Part shown: positions 1 through 6,803 of the stretch, piece by piece
Layout: every line of letters begins with the position of its first letter
Numbering within the stretch: the first letter of the stretch is position 1
From: JBGPBY01 sp041481485
GTDB lineage: Bacteria; Acidobacteriota; Terriglobia; 20CM-2-55-15
Assembly (NCBI GenBank): GCA_041481485.1
Contig: JBGPBY010000139.1
Location: forward strand, 1-14,738
Reading direction: 5' to 3'
DNA: 14,738 nt
Made by a program: the position numbers and the translations under genes
Notes under the pieces: generated by a model
What the model saw: only the letters and a program-made list of their open reading frames with translations
Told to the model about the DNA's origin: nothing
The model's database searches: none

Positions 1-6
1 CTAGCG

Positions 7-94
7 CGGCTGGGAACGCGACTGGCCGGGCAGTCGGCTGTATTTCGAAAAGGCATTGCCGCTCCTAACTCGGCTGGGAACGCGGCTGGGAACC
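7..94. repeat. 12-bp repeat, one single and one tandem copy
   Basis: The unit CGGCTGGGAACG occurs at 7-18, again at 71-82, and directly after that at 83-94 as CGGCTGGGAACC. Positions 19-30 may be a decayed copy. The unit is a multiple of three, so it could be the edge of a coding repeat, but both strands are broken by stops and no open frame covers it. It is more likely an intergenic repeat. Copy number elsewhere in the genome cannot be seen here. Confidence 0.6.
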
Positions 95-110
95 CCACCG
101 ATTCTTCACG

Positions 111-119
111 TGATAGAAT
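111..119 (+). promoter_or_regulatory. Possible extended -10 promoter for the 130-2705 cluster
   Basis: TGATAGAAT fits an extended -10 element (TG, one base, then TAGAAT against TATAAT). No convincing -35 lies 16-18 bp upstream. The element overlaps the 8-bp palindrome TCACGTGA (106-113), which could be an operator half-site pair. Transcription would start around 126, only a few bases before the ATG at 130, so the mRNA would be almost leaderless. This agrees with the poor ribosome-binding site there (GGTGA at 124-128, too close to the ATG). Confidence 0.35.
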
Positions 120-129
120 TTTTGGTGAA

Positions 130-627
130 ATGGTAATTGGATTATTCACAGCATCTCTCTTATCGATCCTTTGTTTTCTCTACACCGCCTGGCTGGGTTT
201 CACGGTGCACGGTCCCGCCGGAATCGGACAGCACTTTCTGTACGGCTTTTTCACGACTTTTCTCGTTACCCTCGCGCAGAGCATGACCATGTTCTTCTTT
301 ATCGGCACCGGCAAGCAGGTAAAGGACCTGGTCGGCAAAGATGTGAAGGGGCCGGACTTCGTCAAGAGGACCAAACAGTTCAAAGCCAAAACTTTTCCTC
401 CGATGCTTTGGGCCATGCTCCTGACGATGGCAACCATGATTGTCGGCGGCGGCGTCCACACCCGGGTTCTGCCGGCATTTCATCTGGCCATCGTTCATGG
501 GGTGCTTGCCACTGCCGCGCTCTACTACAATCTTGTTGCGACCTGGCGAAATGCCCGGTACATGGTCGAACACAATATGCTTATGGCAGAAGTGGAGGCA
601 CGGCTGGTGGCTTCGGCTTCCAAATGA
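130..627 (+). CDS. Small four-helix integral membrane protein with membrane histidines
   Basis: This is a 165-aa inner-membrane protein of no family that I recognise. Hydrophobic helices lie at about residues 2-24, 36-58, 92-109 and 116-137. A basic loop (62-87, rich in Lys) separates the two hairpins and a short charged tail follows. Histidines sit in or at the ends of helices: His27, His35, His110, His118 and His123. Paired histidines in a four-helix bundle are typical of b-haem binding, so a cytochrome-b-like or quinone-linked role is possible, but this is inference. The ATG at 130 is the only start that keeps the first helix; the next Met is residue 52. The stop overlaps the methyltransferase start (ATGA at 624-627), which indicates translational coupling, and the flavoprotein gene follows that. 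The protein probably acts with both. Confidence 0.8.
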   Translation: MVIGLFTASLLSILCFLYTAWLGFTVHGPAGIGQHFLYGFFTTFLVTLAQSMTMFFFIGTGKQVKDLVGKDVKGPDFVKRTKQFKAKTFPPMLWAMLLTMATMIVGGGVHTRVLPAFHLAIVHGVLATAALYYNLVATWRNARYMVEHNMLMAEVEARLVASASK

Positions 628-1358
628 TCCCGCGCGCGATTGCGAGCCTGTGCTATCCGCCACGCGCCGCATCGCCGGCTCAGGAATCCTCTGCTGACAT
701 CGCGGCATATATCGAATCGCGAGCCTTGGAATATCCGGCACAACTTGAAGACGATTTCGTCAACCGCGCCCTGAAACTCGGTGTGGAATCCGGAACAATT
801 CTCGATGTCGGAACGCGTGTCGGGCTCATCGCTCTGAAACTTCTCTGGCAAAATGAGAACCTCATTTCGATCGGACTCGACCGGTCCGGAGCGATGATCG
901 AACAGGCACGCGCAACCGCCGAGTCCTGGGAAATTGGCAGCCGCGCGGTGTTTCAGGTGGGAGATCCCCGGCATATGCGGTTCAAGTCCGGATACTTCGA
1001 TATGGTCGTGTCCGACTCTTCCCTTCACCGATTTGACGATCCTTCCGCCGTGCTTCGCGAGATCGGGCGAGTGCTGAAACCTCGAGGCGCTTTGTTAATC
1101 CGGGACTTCCGGCGGCCAAACCGATTTAGAATGACGCAGCATGCGCTTGAGCATGCCGGACGATTTGGCGACGCCATGCGTCCTCAGATTGAAGCGGCGA
1201 TTCGCTCGTCCTTTACCGAAGCGGAGCTGATACAGATGGCAGGCAGTGAAATTCCGGGCATACAAATAGTTCCGTCGGATCCGAATTACATCACCATTGA
1301 ACGGCGTGGCGAGAACGATCCCAATTCATGGGTCGTCGTTCGCGATCAATATCGCTGA
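624..1358 (+). CDS. Class I SAM-dependent methyltransferase (Methyltransf_11/25 type)
   Basis: A 244-aa soluble methyltransferase with the Rossmann fold of the UbiE-like group. Residues 59-67 (ILDVGTRVG) are motif I, which binds S-adenosylmethionine. Asp86 in GLDRS is the acidic residue at the end of strand 2. Residues around FDMVVSDSSLHRFDDP form motif post-II/III with the usual 'H-F/W-x-D-P' stretch, and EIGRVLKPRGALLIRDF is the conserved strand 5 region. The frame is open well upstream, to 171, but that part only shadows the membrane-protein gene. The ATG at 624 overlaps the upstream stop as ATGA and gives a normal family length. The next gene starts at 1359, directly after this stop, so the three genes are almost certainly one transcript. 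The methyl acceptor cannot be told from sequence; small molecules such as quinones or thiols are possible. Confidence 0.88.
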   Translation: MIPRAIASLCYPPRAASPAQESSADIAAYIESRALEYPAQLEDDFVNRALKLGVESGTILDVGTRVGLIALKLLWQNENLISIGLDRSGAMIEQARATAESWEIGSRAVFQVGDPRHMRFKSGYFDMVVSDSSLHRFDDPSAVLREIGRVLKPRGALLIRDFRRPNRFRMTQHALEHAGRFGDAMRPQIEAAIRSSFTEAELIQMAGSEIPGIQIVPSDPNYITIERRGENDPNSWVVVRDQYR

Positions 1359-2705
1359 ATGGAAAAGCTCGTCATTATTGGCGGCAATGCCGCAGGTCTT
1401 ACCGCGGCAACGCGCGCCAAACGAATCGATCCCAGACTGAACATCACGGTTCTTGAAAAGCTCCCCCAGATTTCCTACAGCACTTGTGGAATTCCCTACT
1501 TTCTGTCGAACGTCGTCACGCACGAGAAACTGATTTCCTACACCCCGGAAACCTTTGAGAAGGAACGCGGCATCAAAGTCCATGCGCGGGTTTGTGTCGA
1601 TGCGGTTGTCCCTTCGCGGCGCCGCGTTGAGACTTCGCGAGCCGACACGGGCGAGAAGGCGTCTTATTCATTCGACCGGCTTCTCATTGCCACCGGAGTG
1701 AAGACGAAGGTGCCGGACATTCCGGGAGTTCAACTTCAGAATGTGTTCACTGTCGTCAATATTGCAGACGCTTCACGAATTCGAGATCCGCTGCACGCAG
1801 CACGCAATGTGGCAATCATTGGTGCCGGATATTCCGGTCTGGAGCTTGCAGAGAGTTTTCATTCTTTGGGAAAGTCCGTTCACATTTTCGAACGGGAGCC
1901 ACAGGTTCTTTCCAGCGTCGATGCGGATATGGCCAGGATTATTGAATACGAACTGCGGCGTTTTCACATCGGCGTTTCACTGAACGCAAAGGTTCTGGCA
2001 TTAACCGGCGCGGAAGACAGGGTCAACGGCGTGAAAACAGCTTCCGGGCTCGGTGTCACTCCGGCAGATCTGGTATTGCTCGATACAGGAGTCGAACCCA
2101 ATACGGACCTCACCTCAGGTACGGACATCCGGCTCGGGATGACTGGTGGGATTTCGGTAAATACCAGTATGGAAACCACCGTTCCCGGAATTTATGCTGC
2201 AGGTAACTGTGCTGAAGCGTGGTGTCCCATCCGGCGGCGCCCGGTGTTGAGCTTCATCGGCACCGTTGCCGCAAAACAGGGACGCATTGCAGGAGAGAAC
2301 ATGGCAATGCATCGCTCAAAGTTCCTGGGTTCAATTGGAACAACGGTGTTGAAGGTTTTCGACCTGACAGCGGCGAGAACCGGACTGAATTCCCGTGAAG
2401 CGGCCGCTGAAAGCATGCCTGTGGTTTCTGCACGTATCGAAGCCGAAGATCACACGTCTTACTACCCAAACTCGCGAAAGATCTGGATCAAGCTGATTGT
2501 GGACCAGCAGAACCGCCGGCTGATTGGGGCTCAGGCGGTCGGTTATGGGGACTGCTCCAAACGGATCGATACGGCGGCCGCCGCGATCACTATGGGAATG
2601 CGAATCGATGAACTCGCACAGCTGGATTTGGCATATGCGCCTCCTTACGGAAGCTTGTGGGATCCATTACTTCTTGCGGCACAGGCCGTGATGAGAAAGT
2701 TATGA
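1359..2705 (+). CDS. FAD/NAD(P)-dependent disulfide reductase, CoA-disulfide reductase/NADH oxidase family
   Basis: A 448-aa flavoprotein of the single-cysteine pyridine nucleotide-disulfide reductase group. GGNAAGLTAA (8-17) is the N-terminal FAD dinucleotide fold. SYSTCGIPYF (39-48) carries the single redox cysteine Cys43, the position used by CoA-disulfide reductases, related persulfide reductases and NADH oxidases. LLIATGVKTKVP (108-119) is the ATG motif. GAGYSG (155-160) with Glu178 is the NAD(P)-binding fold. AAGNCAE (280-286) is the second FAD motif, with Asn in place of the usual Asp. The C-terminal dimerisation domain contains YYPNS and ends with LAYAPPYGSLWDP, typical of CoA-disulfide reductases. 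No rhodanese or SirA domain is fused at the C-terminus. The start abuts the methyltransferase stop. It likely reduces a low-molecular-weight disulfide or persulfide, or O2, using NAD(P)H. The exact substrate is unknown. Confidence 0.9.
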   Translation: MEKLVIIGGNAAGLTAATRAKRIDPRLNITVLEKLPQISYSTCGIPYFLSNVVTHEKLISYTPETFEKERGIKVHARVCVDAVVPSRRRVETSRADTGEKASYSFDRLLIATGVKTKVPDIPGVQLQNVFTVVNIADASRIRDPLHAARNVAIIGAGYSGLELAESFHSLGKSVHIFEREPQVLSSVDADMARIIEYELRRFHIGVSLNAKVLALTGAEDRVNGVKTASGLGVTPADLVLLDTGVEPNTDLTSGTDIRLGMTGGISVNTSMETTVPGIYAAGNCAEAWCPIRRRPVLSFIGTVAAKQGRIAGENMAMHRSKFLGSIGTTVLKVFDLTAARTGLNSREAAAESMPVVSARIEAEDHTSYYPNSRKIWIKLIVDQQNRRLIGAQAVGYGDCSKRIDTAAAAITMGMRIDELAQLDLAYAPPYGSLWDPLLLAAQAVMRKL

Positions 2706-2736
2706 TGGCAAAGCGCTTGAACCTTCGTGTTAAACT

Positions 2737-2760
2737 ATTGTCAATTTTTTGGCTGACAAT
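2737..2760 (+). promoter_or_regulatory. Inverted repeat in front of the transglycosylase gene
   Basis: ATTGTCA (2737-2743) and TGACAAT (2754-2760) are perfect 7-bp inverted arms around a 10-bp T-rich centre, 19 bp before the ATG at 2780. The geometry fits a dimeric repressor operator. It could also form a weak hairpin in the leader. I could not place a convincing sigma-70 promoter pair around it. Confidence 0.4.
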
Positions 2761-2779
2761 TTTGCCCGAAAGGAATGCA

Positions 2780-3943
2780 ATGAAATTCCGAACATTATCA
2801 TTTTTAATTCTATCGTCCTTATTTACCGCCGTCCCCGCGTTTGCAACCAACACGGATCTTCTCCCTTCTCAGGGACTAGAACAGCGCGTCGATTTCTGGA
2901 AGAAGATTTACACGCAATATGGCGCGGACGACATCGTCATTCACGATCGAATCTACGTCAATCTCATCTACGACGTCGTGGGGTCCGGCGATGAAAACGC
3001 GGCAATTACGGGGATTCAAGCGGCGCTCCAGGAGATCAAAGCAAACCTGGCAACGCCTGAAAATTTGAGTGCCACTTCGGCGCCCATTTTCGACGCGATC
3101 GTGGCGCAGGGCGTACCACTTTCCAATGGGCTGATTGATGATCTTCTCGACAATATTCACACCCAAATTGGAATTAAAGAGCGGTTTCGGGACGGCGTCA
3201 TCCGGTCCGGAAGATACCTTGAAAGATTTCGTCAAATCATGGCGATTCAGGGAGTCCCTCAGGAACTCGCGCTGCTTCCTCTTGTGGAATCGTCATTTGT
3301 GAACGCCAAATCCAAAGCCGGCGCCGTCGGCGTCTGGCAGTTCACCTCGGGCACCGGCAGAATGTACATGACGGTCAACAGCAGGGTTGACGATCGCCTC
3401 GATCCAGTAAAGTCTTCGGAAGCGGCGGCCCGCCTGTTGCGGGACAATTTCGCGGCACTTGGAACGTGGCCTCTGGCCATCACCGCGTACAACCATGGCC
3501 GCGGTGGAATGCTTCAGGCTCAGAGGGAAGTGAGTTCGGATCTGACAGAGATCATCGATGAATATCGCGGACCCGTGTTTGGCTACGCATCCATGAATTT
3601 CTATTCGGAATTTCTCGCTGCGGTGGAAGTTTACGAAAACTATCCGCAATACTTTGGCGAACTCGTACTCGACACACCGGATTCGCTGCCGAGTGAGCGT
3701 CCACTCCAGATTGCTTCAGCAAAACCGGCGAAAGCGCCAGCGAAAGCTGCGGCGACTTCAAAGAGCGCGGCGGCAAAAAAGTCGGCTCCTGCGCCGGCTG
3801 TGGCCTCCAAATATAAGGTTCAGAACGGCGACACACTGTTTGAAATCGCGAAGCGGTTCGGCACTTCAATCCGGGATTTGATGGATAAGAATAAGCTGAA
3901 CAACGCCGCCATTTACGCAGGACAGGTCCTTCTGGTGAAATAG
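2780..3943 (+). CDS. Exported lytic murein transglycosylase with LysM domain (MltD-like)
   Basis: A 387-aa secreted enzyme that cleaves the glycan strand of peptidoglycan between MurNAc and GlcNAc. Residues 1-22 are a Sec signal peptide ending VPAFA; there is no lipobox, unlike E. coli MltD. The SLT domain spans roughly residues 150-300. ALLPLVESSF contains the catalytic Glu170, followed by AGAVGVWQFTSGTGR (Gly-Val-Trp-Gln-Phe substrate groove) and AITAYNHGRGGM. An Ala/Lys/Pro linker (about 310-340) leads to one C-terminal LysM domain (about 342-386, YKVQNGDTLFEIAKRFGTS) that binds peptidoglycan; MltD proteins often carry two or more. The frame is open from 2657, but ATG 2780 has the ribosome-binding site GAAAGGA at 2768-2774 and gives a clean signal peptide. 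It lies 74 bp after the flavoprotein gene and is probably a separate unit. Confidence 0.9.
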   Translation: MKFRTLSFLILSSLFTAVPAFATNTDLLPSQGLEQRVDFWKKIYTQYGADDIVIHDRIYVNLIYDVVGSGDENAAITGIQAALQEIKANLATPENLSATSAPIFDAIVAQGVPLSNGLIDDLLDNIHTQIGIKERFRDGVIRSGRYLERFRQIMAIQGVPQELALLPLVESSFVNAKSKAGAVGVWQFTSGTGRMYMTVNSRVDDRLDPVKSSEAAARLLRDNFAALGTWPLAITAYNHGRGGMLQAQREVSSDLTEIIDEYRGPVFGYASMNFYSEFLAAVEVYENYPQYFGELVLDTPDSLPSERPLQIASAKPAKAPAKAAATSKSAAAKKSAPAPAVASKYKVQNGDTLFEIAKRFGTSIRDLMDKNKLNNAAIYAGQVLLVK

Positions 3944-3957
3944 TGCTCCACTGACGG

Positions 3958-3982
3958 CCGCCTTCTCCTTGGGAGAAGGCGG
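3958..3982 (+). terminator. Strong hairpin after the transglycosylase gene, no T-tract
   Basis: CCGCCTTCTCC (3958-3968), loop TTG, and GGAGAAGGCGG (3972-3982) form a perfect 11-bp stem 15 bp after the stop codon at 3943. No run of T follows on either strand, so it is not a classical intrinsic terminator. It may stabilise the 3' end of the mRNA, act with Rho, or be a dispersed palindromic element. Positions 3983-4125 show nothing else that I can support. Confidence 0.45.
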
Positions 3983-4125
3983 GCCCGCCCGGATCCAGCG
4001 CCAGAATTCGAATCAACTTCCCCGGTACTTATTGCAGCGTTTTCATCAATCCAGGATTTGTCCCTTTATCTCCCTGCGGCCTCCAAGTCCCTTAGTAGGC
4101 TGTTTCATCACGTTGGAGAAGGCAG

Positions 4126-4134
4126 TGCTATACT
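4126..4134 (+). promoter_or_regulatory. Possible extended -10 promoter for the DUF6152 operon
   Basis: TGCTATACT is an extended -10 element: TG, one base, then TATACT with five of six consensus bases. The -35 region is poor (TTTCAT or TTCATC about 19-20 bp upstream), which extended -10 promoters tolerate. Transcription would start near 4141, giving a leader of about 70 nt before ATG 4213. Confidence 0.4.
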
Positions 4135-4212
4135 CGCGCCAATTTTCGGCACGGGGTTGCAGAGTCTCACTTGATGTTGATTGAGCCGCATTTCCGGGCA
4201 ACGGAGATCCGA

Positions 4213-4611
4213 ATGACACTTCGTTTGTTACGCAATTTCGTCTATAGCTTCACGGTGCTTCTGCTGATGGAATTACCGTCCCTGGCCCATCATTCTTTTG
4301 CCGCGGAATACGATGCGAGCAAGCCGGTAACCCTGAAAGGAGTCATTGCGAGGGTGGAGTGGACGAATCCCCATATTCGCTTCTACATGGATGTGAAGAG
4401 TCCTGACGGTAAGACGGCGAGGTGGGAAATCTCAGGGCCGTCGGTAAACGCTCTGACGCGGAATGGTGCGAAGAAAGATTCACTGAAGATTGGTGAAGCG
4501 ATAACGGTCGAGGGATTCCTCGCCAGAGACGTTAAGAATCTTGCAAACATGAAGATCGTGAAGTCTGCAGACGGAAGAATTCTGCTGGATCGGATTGGAG
4601 ACCAACAATGA
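4213..4611 (+). CDS. DUF6152 family periplasmic protein
   Basis: A 132-aa exported protein of the DUF6152 family, common in Acidobacteriota and some Proteobacteria and without a known function. Residues 1-25 form a Sec signal peptide ending PSLA, and the mature protein would start HHSFAAEYD, the family's hallmark. The conserved VEWTNPHIRFY (48-58), WEISGP and the later GEAITVEGFLARD (Gly-rich beta strands) are all present. The length is normal for the family. ATG 4213 is preferred over earlier in-frame TTG/ATG codons at 4171-4176 because GGAG (4203-4206) lies 6 nt upstream and the signal peptide then starts correctly. The stop overlaps the next gene's ATG (ATGA, 4608-4611), so the two are translationally coupled. 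His26, His27 and His54 could bind a metal; this is inference. Confidence 0.88.
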   Translation: MTLRLLRNFVYSFTVLLLMELPSLAHHSFAAEYDASKPVTLKGVIARVEWTNPHIRFYMDVKSPDGKTARWEISGPSVNALTRNGAKKDSLKIGEAITVEGFLARDVKNLANMKIVKSADGRILLDRIGDQQ

Positions 4612-5432
4612 CCGCACGGCTTCGGACTTCGATCCGCTCCTTCAAGTTCGCGGTAATCCTTATGCTTCTGCCGTTGCTTCAGGCGTGTTCTACCAAATCT
4701 CCCGCCGCTGCAACGAACGTGGGTGCGGGCGTGAGCCGAACTGCAGAAGGGAAGCCGGATTTTTCCGGCATCTGGGAAATGAAGAAAGATCGGCCATGTC
4801 CTCAGGGAGGCTGCACCGACAACCAGGTGGTGAACCAGTTCTTCGATATCGGTGCGGGCCTCTCAGGCGGGTTGCCATATCAACCATGGGCAAAGGAACT
4901 GGTCAAGCAGCGCATGGAACAGAACGGGAAAGACGATCCGTCGTCTCGTTGTATTCCGGGAGGGCTCGTGAAGCTGCACACCAACCCATTTCGAAGGAAG
5001 ATCATCCAGAATTCCGGACTCCTCGTCATTCTGTTTGAACGCGACGCAACGTACCGTCAAATCTACACCGATGGCCGACTTTTGCCGTCCGAAGTGGACC
5101 TGCCCTCATTCAACGGTGTTTCTGTCGGCGCCTGGGACGGGGATACGCTGGTAGTTCAGTCTATCGGTTTCAAGCAGGGCGATACGGAAAAGGATGGAGC
5201 CTGGCTCGATCGCAACGGCAGTCCATTGACTGGCGCCGCAAAGATAACCGAGAGATTTCGCCGCGTGGATCACGGGAACCTGGAAGTGATGCTCACCGTC
5301 AATGATCCCAAGGCGTATACCGCGCCCTGGACGATCAAATTGAATCAGGTACTGGCGACCGACGGCCAGGACTTACTCGACTACAACTGTACGGAGAACG
5401 AACGGGATGCCGTTCATCTCGTCGGCAAATGA
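4608..5432 (+). CDS. Exported lipoprotein of the acidobacterial 'FSGIWE' family, function unknown
   Basis: A 274-aa predicted lipoprotein. Residues 1-27 are a lipoprotein signal with lipobox LLQAC, the lipidated residue being Cys27. The mature part opens with GKPDFSGIWE, then has SSRCIPGG with a conserved Cys, a hydrophobic ILFERDATYRQIYTDGR block, the SVGAWDGDTLVVQSIGF block and ITERFRRVDHGNLEVML with a YTAPWTIKL strand near the end. This block order is shared by many uncharacterised acidobacterial proteins that often sit beside DUF6152 genes; I know no assigned function. The beta-rich pattern suggests a calycin-like or small beta-barrel ligand-binding fold, but that is inference. Start: ATG 4608 overlaps the DUF6152 stop and has GGAG at 4597-4600. 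Another frame (4595-5038) is open here but is a shadow. Confidence 0.85.
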   Translation: MTARLRTSIRSFKFAVILMLLPLLQACSTKSPAAATNVGAGVSRTAEGKPDFSGIWEMKKDRPCPQGGCTDNQVVNQFFDIGAGLSGGLPYQPWAKELVKQRMEQNGKDDPSSRCIPGGLVKLHTNPFRRKIIQNSGLLVILFERDATYRQIYTDGRLLPSEVDLPSFNGVSVGAWDGDTLVVQSIGFKQGDTEKDGAWLDRNGSPLTGAAKITERFRRVDHGNLEVMLTVNDPKAYTAPWTIKLNQVLATDGQDLLDYNCTENERDAVHLVGK

Positions 5433-5489
5433 TTCATGCGGCGGATGACGCGAATTCGGATGGGTTCCATAAATCATGCACGAAACCGT

Positions 5490-6803
5490 ATGAACCGCCG
5501 CGAACATCTCAAAAGCCTTGTCGGTCTGGCAGCGCTGACCGGTCTTCCTCAGGCAACGCGCCCGGCTGTAGAAAGTCCGATACCGTTGCAGGGCATTGGC
5601 CGACGGATCCATCACGTATCGTACAGCGACATTGGTGGTCGTCCCGACAGCGTCCAGGTGATGGTCAATCGGCGCCATGTGTATGTCGGTCACATGTTCA
5701 GCAACGGCGTAACCATTCTCGACGCCACGGATCCACGACGCTTGAAGCCGGTGGGCTTTTTCACCGGAGGCGATTACACGAGAACGCATCACCTGCAGGT
5801 GGCAGAGGATCATCTGCTCCTCGCCAACGGCGCGAATATCGTGGCAATGCAGTCCTACGACAACCAGCGAGGCTATTTTGAAAATGCGCTTGTGGACAGC
5901 ATCACCAACCGAAAGAAGTTCCGTTCGGGCCTGAGTATTCACGACATTTCCAGCCCTGGTGAAATGAAGGAGATTGCCTTCCTCGAGATGCCGGGCTTCG
6001 GCATCAATCGACTGTGGTGGCCGGGTGGCCGATATGCCTATGTTGCAGCGCATTTCGATGGTTTCATCGATCACATTCTGTGCATCGTGGACCTCAGGAA
6101 CGTCACGAAGCCGGAAATCGTCTCGCGATGGTGGCTGCCGGGAATGAATCGAGCAGCCGGAGAAACGCCGACATTCGGTGCAGGCCGTCGAATCGCCCTG
6201 CATCACATGATCACGTCCGGCGATCGGGGCTATGGCGCCTGGCGCGATGGCGGTCTGACGGTCCACGACATCAGCGACCCGGTCCATCCAAAGCTGCTCT
6301 CGCACATCAACTGGTCTCCGCCGTTTCCCGGCGGGACGCACACCGCCCTGCCGCTTCCTGGCCGTGGCCTGGCCGTTGTTGCAGATGAGGCGAACGCGGA
6401 GCGGTGTGAGAAGGGAACATTTCACACCTTCGTTGTGGATGTGCGCGCTCCGGAAAACCCGGTGCCGATATCGACATTGCCGACTCCGAAGGAAAGAAAC
6501 TTTTGTGCGATGGGTACCTTCGGTCCACACAATCTGCACGAGAATCGGCCCGGCAGCTTTCACAGCGAAGAGACGATTTTCTCGACCTACAACAACGCGG
6601 GAGTGCGGGTGTTCGATATCCGGGATGCATTCGCGCCGAAAGAGATCGCCTATTGGGTTCCACCCACTCCAAAAAAGCTGATCGATCCGCGGCCGAATGT
6701 CGCACTGGCTGCGAAGGCTGCGGATATTTATGTCATGACGGACGGGCTGATGTTTGTCAGCGACTGGAATGCCGGCCTGAATGTTCTGCAATACGAAGGG
6801 TGA
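5490..6803 (+). CDS. LVIVD-repeat beta-propeller protein with twin-arginine signal
   Basis: A 437-aa protein whose N-terminus MNRREHLKSLVGLAALTG matches a Tat signal (RR at 3-4, then x-x-L-K with His in place of Phe), so it is probably exported folded. The body holds about six LVIVD-type repeats: GVTILDATDP (73-82), GLSIHDISSP (147-156), CIVDLRNVTKP (198-208), GLTVHDISDP (255-264), FVVDVRAPENP (314-324) and GVRVFDIRDAFAP near 6601. This is a propeller fold. Histidines recur at repeat boundaries: THH at 99-101, LHH at 237-239, GGTHT with His284, and GPHNLHE with His347 and His350, a pattern reminiscent of the copper-binding propeller of selenium-binding protein/methanethiol oxidase. In-frame starts at 5436 and 5460 exist, but ATG 5490 begins the Tat signal; its ribosome-binding site is weak. 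It lies 57 bp after the lipoprotein gene and is probably the operon's third gene. The substrate is unknown. Confidence 0.85.
   Translation: MNRREHLKSLVGLAALTGLPQATRPAVESPIPLQGIGRRIHHVSYSDIGGRPDSVQVMVNRRHVYVGHMFSNGVTILDATDPRRLKPVGFFTGGDYTRTHHLQVAEDHLLLANGANIVAMQSYDNQRGYFENALVDSITNRKKFRSGLSIHDISSPGEMKEIAFLEMPGFGINRLWWPGGRYAYVAAHFDGFIDHILCIVDLRNVTKPEIVSRWWLPGMNRAAGETPTFGAGRRIALHHMITSGDRGYGAWRDGGLTVHDISDPVHPKLLSHINWSPPFPGGTHTALPLPGRGLAVVADEANAERCEKGTFHTFVVDVRAPENPVPISTLPTPKERNFCAMGTFGPHNLHENRPGSFHSEETIFSTYNNAGVRVFDIRDAFAPKEIAYWVPPTPKKLIDPRPNVALAAKAADIYVMTDGLMFVSDWNAGLNVLQYEG

Noticed and set aside
171..623. N-terminal extension of the methyltransferase frame
   Set aside because: The frame is open but overlaps the whole membrane-protein gene, is Arg/His/Gly-rich without domain pattern, and the ATGA overlap at 624 gives a normal start.
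4595..5038. 147-codon + strand frame overlapping the lipoprotein gene
   Set aside because: It is out of frame with the lipoprotein, which has a lipobox and conserved blocks; the alternative product is Arg-rich with no pattern.
5373..6791. 472-codon antisense open frame across the lipoprotein end and LVIVD gene
   Set aside because: It mirrors the LVIVD gene on the other strand, has no domain-like pattern and is rich in Arg/His/Cys, as expected of a GC-rich shadow frame.
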